A DNA stretch of 26,504 bases, taken from positions 1 to 26,504 of the IMG/VR virus record IMGVR_UViG_3300037264_007179; one strand, 5' to 3'. Positions 21,734 to 26,504 of the stretch are shown here, in pieces. The notes under the pieces were generated by a model that was given only the letters and a program-made list of their open reading frames with translations, made no database searches and was not told the origin of the DNA. This DNA comes from a virus. The position numbers and the translations under genes are program-made. How positions within the stretch are numbered: position 1 is the first letter of the stretch; each line of letters opens with the position of its first letter.

Positions 21734-22288
21734 TTACCCCCTTAATTCCCTTGAAGATATTTTAACAGGTAAAAAGTCATCCACAATAGTCATATTTTTC
21801 AACAATCCAGGCGGAAAATCCTTGAAATCATCTGCCGTGCTGAGTGTGCCATCGGCTTTATGACGCGGGAAAACAATCCACTTGGTTCCCAATTCGTTGA
21901 ATTCCTTGATTACAGTATTAAAATCTTCCTTATAGTATTTCCCGTCACAAAAAGCTTTAATTGTATCAAAACCACAAACGAAAGTTACATCTGGGAAAAT
22001 TCTAGCTTTCTCCAAATAACGAGCATCATCAGTCATGTAGAGACGGCCAAATGAAGGTTTTCGCTTCTCTAACATAACTTTATATCTGTAACAAACATCA
22101 TCTTTCATTACAGATAATTTTTCTACATTGTGAAGTGAGATTTCAAAATCGACAGGGACGCCATATTTCTCATAGATATAATCAACGATGGCAATATGAC
22201 CTTCATGGAGCGGATTAAACGACCCACAGAAGAGATATTTTGGGTAGTCTAAGCATTCATTACCAACGTTAATTACGCTGTAGAGCAT
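21734..22288 (-). CDS. NadD/NadM-like nucleotidyltransferase
   Basis: A 184-residue protein of the HxGH nucleotidyltransferase superfamily: YLFCGSFNPLHEGHIAIVDY holds the first nucleotide-binding loop with H-x-G-H, and the C-terminal VKISSRELR corresponds to the ISSTxIR motif. In known relatives these bind ATP and join AMP to nicotinate or nicotinamide mononucleotide. Central features (VCGFDTIKAF, WIVFPRHKADG) suit a NadD-like fold, but the acceptor could differ. The ATG at 22288 has TTGGAG upstream and overlaps the preceding small gene by 20 bases; the longer start at 22318 adds residues foreign to the family. Placed between thyX and hldE, it could belong to NAD salvage or to activated-sugar synthesis. 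Confidence 0.82.
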   Translation of the reverse strand: MLYSVINVGNECLDYPKYLFCGSFNPLHEGHIAIVDYIYEKYGVPVDFEISLHNVEKLSVMKDDVCYRYKVMLEKRKPSFGRLYMTDDARYLEKARIFPDVTFVCGFDTIKAFCDGKYYKEDFNTVIKEFNELGTKWIVFPRHKADGTLSTADDFKDFPPGLLKNMTIVDDFLPVKISSRELRG

Positions 22289-22532
22289 TTTTCTCCAAAT
22301 AGAAATAACCTGTGTCATAACCAGAAGTGCTTTTGTTACGCTTTAATGTTAAACAACAAGTCATACCTGCTGGGCATATATCTAATTCTTTACCATAGGC
22401 TTCTATTTTAGTAATTTCCATATAGTTTAAATAATCGCCCAAGTGCAGGTCTTTCTCACCATTTCGCCCAATGATACGAATGCAGTCATCTTTGACTTCG
22501 ATAGAAACAATGCACGCGATGAAGTCCTTCAT
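22269..22532 (-). CDS. Hypothetical 87-aa protein
   Basis: An 87-residue soluble protein beginning MKDFIACIVSIEVKDD. Predicted mostly beta (alternating hydrophobics in ACIVSIEV, CIRIIG, CCLTLKRN), with several cysteines but no regular metal motif. The ATG at 22532 has AGGG upstream. It follows thyX by about 20 bases and overlaps the nucleotidyltransferase gene at its end, so it belongs to the thyX-nucleotidyltransferase-hldE transcript. No family recognised. Confidence 0.7.
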   Translation of the reverse strand: MKDFIACIVSIEVKDDCIRIIGRNGEKDLHLGDYLNYMEITKIEAYGKELDICPAGMTCCLTLKRNKSTSGYDTGYFYLEKNALQRN

Positions 22533-22551
22533 ATACTACCCTACTATAAAT

Positions 22552-23442
22552 TTAGGCTTTGTCCAAGTAGTCTCCCACCAAAAGCCCCATGCGAGCGGCC
22601 TTAGCAATCCACTCAGTTTGTTCTCGCTTATTATCACTATCCAGCTTCATAACCGCACTTCCACCGAAAGACCTTCTGATAGCATCCATTTCTAGCTTGG
22701 TTAGCTTCATAGCCCCGCGATGATCGTGATAATCATTCCATGCTTCTACGGCAAACGGAACTAATGGCTTAATTAAATCTAAAATCGCATCTGCAAAAAC
22801 TCTAGTTTCCCATTGAGCGTGAGCATCGCAACGCAATCCAAGAAAATGAAACAGATTGTGGAGGTCAATCTTCCAGTACCATTCCGTGTATAAATTCAAC
22901 GGTAGAATCATTCTGGCTTGCTCTCGACTCACGCCCTTATCGAGATATTCAGTATATGTTTGATAGGATTTTATACACGCTTCATCCAAATATGCTAAAA
23001 AATCTTTAGCGGTATCAATTTCTATTTTGTCATCGCCCCCCTGTTTATTGGTTTTGGATTGCAGTCTTAGATTGTCCAAATTTGGAAAATAGAACTCGTC
23101 CTTCATTACCGAATAGCGACCGCTATATTCATTAACGCTAACTGTCCTGTGTCTTATTATTTGTCTAGCACAGAAAATTGGTAATTTCATATGGAACTTA
23201 AATTCTACCATTTCTAGTGGGGTAGAATGTGAATGTCGCATCAAATAACGAATTAATCCCCTGTCTTCATTAACAGTTTTTGTACCATCACCATACGATA
23301 CTCTCGCAGCTTGCACGATAGCAAAATCTGCTGTTTTTCTATCTTCAGGCACCAAACGTGGCATCACATCAACCAAAGTCACAAAACCTAAATCAAGACA
23401 TTTAATAGTTTTCTCAGGAACCTTTTCCATTACATCATACAT
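22552..23442 (-). CDS. thyX: Flavin-dependent thymidylate synthase ThyX
   Basis: A 296-residue protein with the diagnostic ThyX motif RHRTVSVNEYSGR (97-109, RHRxxSxNExSxR), preceded by RHSHSTPLEMVEFKFHMKLP (69-88). The C-terminal catalytic part includes SREQARMILPLNLYTEWYWK and the LRCDAHAQWETR segment. It methylates dUMP to dTMP using methylenetetrahydrofolate, FAD and NADPH, supporting DNA synthesis; ThyX is frequent in large phages. It is somewhat longer than average (220-260) through an insert around residues 118-140. The ATG at 23442 has AAGGG about ten bases upstream. It heads the small-gene/nucleotidyltransferase/hldE run. Confidence 0.97.
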   Translation of the reverse strand: MYDVMEKVPEKTIKCLDLGFVTLVDVMPRLVPEDRKTADFAIVQAARVSYGDGTKTVNEDRGLIRYLMRHSHSTPLEMVEFKFHMKLPIFCARQIIRHRTVSVNEYSGRYSVMKDEFYFPNLDNLRLQSKTNKQGGDDKIEIDTAKDFLAYLDEACIKSYQTYTEYLDKGVSREQARMILPLNLYTEWYWKIDLHNLFHFLGLRCDAHAQWETRVFADAILDLIKPLVPFAVEAWNDYHDHRGAMKLTKLEMDAIRRSFGGSAVMKLDSDNKREQTEWIAKAARMGLLVGDYLDKA

Positions 23443-23484
23443 TTGTGTATACCCTTCTGTTTAAGCGAATTAATTTATAAACTT

Positions 23485-24087
23485 CTACTTGTCAATCACC
23501 AGAACATATCCTGTCCAATAGTAATTAAACCATTGGTGTGTTGCGGTGTAAGTATGGTCGGGATCATTAGGGTCCAAAAATTGAACACCGTCGTCATTGT
23601 AATCCAGAAGGATAATGGCATGTGTATCATTTGACGGTTTGCCCCAATAACATTTCACCACAATCAAACAGGGTTGGTTGTCCTTGATTGCATTCTTGAT
23701 TATGATTTTATCATAATTGTAATAACTTTGGTAGCGATATTTCACTTTCAACTGATTTAATTTGTTGGCCAATGCTTGATGTGGGCCAGGTGAACGTAGC
23801 TCAAGGGCTTTGTAACTACCATAATCAATCATGACATAAGGTGATTTTTCCCAGGCTTTTTTTCTTGCATCCCATGTCCAAGTGAATTCTTTTGAGCGAT
23901 TCTTGGTGAGATCATTTAACGCTTCAATACCGTAATGCCTGCCAATGGTTTCAAGACAGCACCAGGCACAATAGCCTGTTTCGAAATTTTGATTTGATAC
24001 TCGATGCTCTTTTTTAATGTGAACTTGTGCAAAAGACGGACACGCAAACATGAGCAGTAGCAAGATTGTTGCTACAAATTTACGCAT
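23485..24087 (-). CDS. Secreted C39-like cysteine peptidase
   Basis: A 200-residue protein with a clear signal peptide (MRKFVATILLLLMFACPSFA, cleavage probably after residue 20). In the mature part, FETGYCAWCCLETIGRHYG places C40 where C39/papain-like peptidases have their nucleophile before the helix, DTHAIILLDY gives H156 and FLDPND the third residue, the usual order Cys, His, Asp/Asn. This fits the peptidase C39-like group. Other cysteines (C43, C44) are near the nucleophile. It has no transporter domain, so it is not a bacteriocin exporter. The substrate is probably outside the cytoplasm: peptidoglycan-linked peptide or surface protein. AGAGGATAA precedes the ATG. It is preceded by a long untranslated leader. 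Confidence 0.75.
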   Translation of the reverse strand: MRKFVATILLLLMFACPSFAQVHIKKEHRVSNQNFETGYCAWCCLETIGRHYGIEALNDLTKNRSKEFTWTWDARKKAWEKSPYVMIDYGSYKALELRSPGPHQALANKLNQLKVKYRYQSYYNYDKIIIKNAIKDNQPCLIVVKCYWGKPSNDTHAIILLDYNDDGVQFLDPNDPDHTYTATHQWFNYYWTGYVLVIDK

Positions 24088-24276
24088 AATTATCCTCTAC
24101 GATAGAAAAATGATGGGGAATTCGTCGTTGCCATACAACAATACATCATTAAATAAAAGTTACAAAATAAATAAACAACTATCGGCTTCCCCAGTACCGC
24201 TGGCATTTTAGTGCCAAGTTAACCACTATCGTCCGTGAATCTTTACTATATATCAAATAGTATCTCTAAAGCAAAT
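24088..24276 (-). other. 189-base gap with small hairpins (leader of the peptidase gene)
   Basis: No gene is supported here. On the minus strand it forms the leader of the C39-like gene. Two small stems share bases: CCAG/CTGG (24191-24194 with 24200-24203) and TGGCA/TGCCA (24201-24205 with 24212-24216), so only one can form at a time. A weak 6-bp stem, TACTAT/ATAGTA (24244-24262), follows the small gene upstream. I cannot match it to a named riboswitch or tRNA. Confidence 0.4.
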
Positions 24277-24456
24277 TTATTTCCTTTTTCTAAGTCCGTC
24301 TTCAGACTTATCATCATCGTCTTCTTCGTCGTCACCCGCTATGGATGGTGGCCACGTTCTCTTGACCTGAGTAGCACCAAAAATCGGTCGAGCGAATACA
24401 GCGACCATATTAGCACCTGTGCCAACCTCATTCAAATACCATTGTTTAAATTTCAT
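24277..24456 (-). CDS. 59-aa protein with FKQWYL N-terminus and acidic tail
   Basis: The ATG at 24456 follows GGAGGAGG, which is itself the Gly-rich 3' end of the upstream gene, and overlaps that gene's stop (ATGA). The protein starts MKFKQWYLNEVGTGANMVAV and has a middle part rich in P, F and W. It ends in a strongly acidic patch (GDDEEDDDDKSEDG) followed by KRK. No family recognised. The N-terminal aromatic/basic motif is shared with other small proteins here. The upstream ATG at 24510 lies in the middle of another gene and is rejected. Confidence 0.7.
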   Translation of the reverse strand: MKFKQWYLNEVGTGANMVAVFARPIFGATQVKRTWPPSIAGDDEEDDDDKSEDGLRKRK

Positions 24457-24893
24457 AATCCTCCTCCAGGTGGTGCCCCGCCTGCCGCTCCTGCTATTGC
24501 CGACTGCCATCCTTTACCAAGAATATCAGCAAGTTTCTGAATGGAAATAAGGTGTACCTTTCCATCAGTCTCGCCTTCATATGGCACTAATTGACCATCA
24601 TGCCTGCGTTTGTAGGCTCTTTCAAAGTTCGGTGACGAACTCTTATAGAATTTAATTCTTACATACAAGTCAGTTTCTTCTATGGGTTTAACTATCTGCC
24701 ATATAGCTTGATTATAAATCAAGCCCTCTTCTTCAATCTCTATGGGACCACTTTCTACAAAATCTGGCAATGCATTACGATCAATACCTAACTCCTGCCA
24801 CAAACCATCAATATAATTACCCTTCTTGGGCTTATGCTTATGTTTGTGTGGCCCCCTATCGAATTCAAAAAACTGTCTAAAACTAAAGTCCAT
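24453..24893 (-). CDS. 146-aa protein with FRQFF N-terminus and His/Lys stretch
   Basis: The protein begins MDFSFRQFFEFDRG, then a His/Lys run (HKHKHKPKKG, 17-26) and a compact domain without recognised family (residues 27-125: YIDGLWQELGI, YVRIKFYKSSSPNFERAYKR, VHLISIQKLADILGKGW). The C-terminus is a low-complexity Ala/Gly/Pro tail. It shares the N-terminal motif with its downstream partner, to which it is coupled by ATGA. It is divergent from the plus-strand pair starting at 24926, across 32 bases. KLADILGKGWQSAIAG could be a DNA- or membrane-contact helix. Function unknown; a virion-internal protein is one idea from the motif. Confidence 0.72.
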   Translation of the reverse strand: MDFSFRQFFEFDRGPHKHKHKPKKGNYIDGLWQELGIDRNALPDFVESGPIEIEEEGLIYNQAIWQIVKPIEETDLYVRIKFYKSSSPNFERAYKRRHDGQLVPYEGETDGKVHLISIQKLADILGKGWQSAIAGAAGGAPPGGGL

Positions 24894-24925
24894 ACATAGT
24901 ATATAAACATTGAGAGGTCAATATT

Positions 24926-25390
24926 ATGTTACAGTCACCAGCTTTTTCTTCATTCCGATCAATTATGGACATTTGGGATGAAGCTACGCTTATAGAAGAT
25001 AAAAAAAAAGATAAAAAACAAGGGAAAGTAAAAAACCTAATAGACGGAAAAGGTCTTATTATGTTCTTTAATAAAGGAGATTCAGTATTCGGCGCACCCG
25101 AAGAGAGTCGCATAGTTTTCGCCAGAATGATGAATCCAGACCCTGATGATATGCCACTGGATGATGCTAATTTCAGTGCCTTTGACCTTATTCAAGCCTT
25201 GAATGGCAATTCTACCGAAAATATATTCTCAATGGGTGAAATGCCCCAAATAAATGTCATTACAAGGGATGAAGCTGAAAACCAGCTTATGAAATGTCCA
25301 TGCCAAGACGATGTGCCGCCAGCCGATATTCAGGCTATGCCTATAAATAAACTCGGTGCAAATGTCATAAATCTCAAAGATAGGGAATGA
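24926..25390 (+). CDS. Hypothetical 154-aa protein upstream of the TnsA-like nuclease
   Basis: A 154-residue acidic protein beginning MLQSPAFSSFRSIMDIWDEA; the FSSFRSIMD segment is a weak version of the window's N-terminal motif. A Lys-rich stretch (KKKDKKQGK) follows, then an unknown domain (LIMFFNKGDSVFG, RIVFARMMNPDPDDMP) and a Cys pair CPC late in the protein. The ribosome site GAGAGGT is good. One base separates its stop from the nuclease gene, so the pair is co-expressed. A partner of the nuclease in packaging or head maturation is conceivable but not shown. Confidence 0.75.
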   Translation: MLQSPAFSSFRSIMDIWDEATLIEDKKKDKKQGKVKNLIDGKGLIMFFNKGDSVFGAPEESRIVFARMMNPDPDDMPLDDANFSAFDLIQALNGNSTENIFSMGEMPQINVITRDEAENQLMKCPCQDDVPPADIQAMPINKLGANVINLKDRE

Positions 25391-25391
25391 T

Positions 25392-26063
25392 ATGTTTTTT
25401 GACAAAGATAATGGCAAAAGAAAGTGGCAATGCTTCGTGTGCGGAAAGGAGCATCCTGACTTTGAAACATTCCGCAACCATATCGTTGAAACCCATGAAA
25501 TAGGCAGGGAATACGTCCTATGTCCGTTGGGACGATGTGCCGCACCTGTCCGCGATATAAACCTTCACATGAGGGCTAAACACCCTCACGATCTAGTCCC
25601 TAGCTACAATGGGCCAGCCAGAGTTATTGTCTGGAAAGATCAAAAAGGCAAAAAAGGCGGTAAGAAAGGTAAAAAACCAACCTTTCGTGAAGGGCATTTT
25701 GTTAGTATGAAGAACGGTGGGAAAGAGTTTTACTATCAATCCAGCTACGAGTGCGAAGTATTTGAATGCCTGGAGCAGATACCAGAAGTCGTTGCTTATG
25801 ATGCTCAGCCATTAAAAGGTGGAATACCGTATTTGTATAAAGGCGATCAACACCATTACTATCCAGATGTTTCTCTACAGTTTGCTGACGGACATATTGA
25901 AATTTGGGAAATTAAACCAGCTAGTCAAACTATGTTGCCATTAAACGAAGCAAAATGGGACGCGGCAAAAAGATATTGTGAAGCTAGAAATTGGGCATTC
26001 ATCGTCATAACAGAAGTGGGTATTGGCAAATTAAAGAAAGTGGTAAAAAAGGGGAAGGGGTAG
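25392..26063 (+). CDS. Zinc-finger protein with TnsA-like endonuclease domain
   Basis: A 223-residue protein. The N-terminus holds two Cys2His2-type fingers: C14/C17/H30/H35 and C44/C49/H59/H64. A Gly/Lys-rich linker (84-95) follows. Residues 110-200 carry the restriction-type fold of TnsA-like nucleases: E120/E122 in SYECEVFE, YYPD (D159) and IWEIK (E173, K175), the E...PD...ExK arrangement. The same nuclease type occurs in Tn7 TnsA and in the T4-type head completion nuclease, so cutting or trimming of DNA during packaging is one candidate role. No TnsB/TnsC is present, which argues against a Tn7 element. AGGGA precedes the ATG. The stop lies in the 26052-26082 hairpin. Fold assignment is by motif only. 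Confidence 0.8.
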   Translation: MFFDKDNGKRKWQCFVCGKEHPDFETFRNHIVETHEIGREYVLCPLGRCAAPVRDINLHMRAKHPHDLVPSYNGPARVIVWKDQKGKKGGKKGKKPTFREGHFVSMKNGGKEFYYQSSYECEVFECLEQIPEVVAYDAQPLKGGIPYLYKGDQHHYYPDVSLQFADGHIEIWEIKPASQTMLPLNEAKWDAAKRYCEARNWAFIVITEVGIGKLKKVVKKGKG

Positions 26064-26082
26064 TAATTTACTACCCCTTCCC
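26052..26082. terminator. GC-rich hairpin between convergent genes
   Basis: Bases 26052-26066 and 26068-26082 are exact inverted complements (15 bp with a nominal one-base loop; in practice a 13-bp stem with an AATTT loop). The plus-strand TAG stop (26061-26063) is inside the stem. It lies between the nuclease gene and the convergent TPR-like gene, which ends at 26096. No T run follows on the plus strand, but the stem is strong. Confidence 0.65.
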
Positions 26083-26095
26083 AATACGTCGAAAC

Positions 26096-26504
26096 TTACT
26101 GAATTTTGCTTAACAGTTCCTTGGCTTCCTTACCTGCTGCACTATCAGGACTCTTACTTACAATGTCTTTCAAGCGTTGCTTGGCCGCATCAGTCTTGCC
26201 CTCTTTAAACAATTCCTTGGCCCAATTGAGTCTCTGATTCATCAACTTCTCTTCATCCTGCGGTTGAGCTTCAACCTTGGGCATCGGTGGCGCTGCCACC
26301 TTGCCGTCACCCTCTTCTGGAACCTTATGCAAAATCTCATCGCCAGCCTTAAATTGTAGCATCGTGCTATAATTCAACTTGGCACCCTTTGGTCTGCCCT
26401 TTTCGACAGGCCACTGGACCTTGATTTCGTAATTATAAATCTTGTCCTTCTGAAGCGGTGGGGTTATATACTTTCGCAATAGCCCCTTAATCGTCTGCTT
26501 TGCT
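26096..26504 (-). CDS. Protein with TPR-like C-terminus, 5' end outside the window (partial)
   Basis: The minus-strand frame stays open to the window edge (about 135 codons, reading KQTIKGLLRKYITPPLQKDK at the start), so the gene begins beyond 26504; the TTG at 26479 is probably internal. The visible part has a beta-rich segment (YNYEIKVQWPVEKGRP, then MLQFKAGDEILHKVP), a Pro/Ala linker and a C-terminal helical pair (NQRLNWAKELFKEGK, then AAKQRLKDIVSKSPDS, AAGKEAKELLSKIQ) with the spacing of a tetratricopeptide repeat. Such tails are common in secreted or envelope proteins of some bacteria, but no family is recognised. Role unknown. Confidence 0.7.
   Translation of the reverse strand, partial: AKQTIKGLLRKYITPPLQKDKIYNYEIKVQWPVEKGRPKGAKLNYSTMLQFKAGDEILHKVPEEGDGKVAAPPMPKVEAQPQDEEKLMNQRLNWAKELFKEGKTDAAKQRLKDIVSKSPDSAAGKEAKELLSKIQ

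Noticed and set aside
24166-24240. tRNA-like or riboswitch-like small stems before the peptidase gene
   Set aside because: No T-arm, D-arm or anticodon stem of proper size and no match to riboswitch cores I know; kept only as an unexplained leader.
25392-26063. Tn7-like transposon, suggested by the TnsA-like domain
   Set aside because: No TnsB, TnsC or TnsD, and no terminal repeats in the window.
1-26504. CRISPR array, insertion sequence ends or integrase attachment site
   Set aside because: No short regularly spaced direct repeats, no transposase or integrase gene and no duplicated tmRNA 3' end were found on reading.
1-26504. Bacterial chromosome origin, given tmRNA, PrkA/DUF444/SpoVR and HldE
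   Set aside because: Not excluded, but the dense overlapping small orphan genes, HNH gene, shared capsid-targeting-like N-termini, TnsA-like nuclease and absence of core genes favour a large phage.

Overview
The window is AT-rich and very densely coded. Genes are packed with stop/start overlaps (ATGA, TAATG, TAGTG), many small orphan ORFs lie between larger enzymes, and I see no ribosomal, tRNA or other core chromosomal gene. Together with an HNH endonuclease gene, a TnsA-like nuclease with zinc fingers, a thyX gene and several small proteins sharing an aromatic/basic N-terminus (FKEYL, FKQWYL, FRQFF; compare the capsid-targeting peptides of T4-type internal proteins), this best fits the accessory part of a large, jumbo-type tailed phage genome. 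That origin is an inference. A bacterial chromosome or a large mobile island is the alternative, and no terminase, capsid or tail gene is visible to settle it.

Layout. (1) 1-2270, minus strand: a tmRNA gene (ssrA, 1835-2191, tag ATQNEYALAA) with its own sigma70-like promoter, then a hairpin that buries the ribosome binding site of an HNH endonuclease, then an AAA+ ATPase and a partial membrane protein leaving the window. (2) 2269-3210, plus: an unknown, probably virion-associated protein. (3) 3232-9233, minus: the triad PrkA kinase - DUF444 (YeaH) - SpoVR, with an 80-aa orphan inserted and strong hairpins after prkA and spoVR, plus a FmdB-type zinc-ribbon protein and an acidic small protein upstream. 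(4) 9364-19801, plus: a glycan cassette of about 10 kb. It holds six tandem-duplicated GT-A-like glycosyltransferase paralogs with a DPD motif, a seventh truncated remnant, a SAM methyltransferase, a pair of larger GT-like paralogs, a GT2 glycosyltransferase, a DegT-type aminotransferase and a GNAT acetyltransferase. (5) 19791-26504: a short FKEYF-motif protein, a membrane-anchored metallothionein-like peptide, an HldE-like bifunctional heptose kinase/nucleotidyltransferase, a NadD-like nucleotidyltransferase, ThyX, a secreted C39-like cysteine peptidase, two small motif-bearing proteins, the TnsA-like nuclease with its partner, and a partial TPR-like protein.

How it may work together. The sugar genes can plausibly supply an activated heptose (HldE), an amino/N-acetyl sugar (DegT plus GNAT), a methylated sugar (methyltransferase) and a battery of transferases to assemble a variable glycan on virion, DNA or host surface; the acceptor is unknown. 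The PrkA-DUF444-SpoVR triad and the tmRNA look like host-physiology functions carried by the element: stress signalling and ribosome rescue.

Most notable: the tmRNA with a complete pseudoknot, resume codon and tag; the sequestered ribosome binding site of the HNH gene; the tandem glycosyltransferase array with its fossil copy; the shared N-terminal motif; and the membrane-anchored cysteine cluster.
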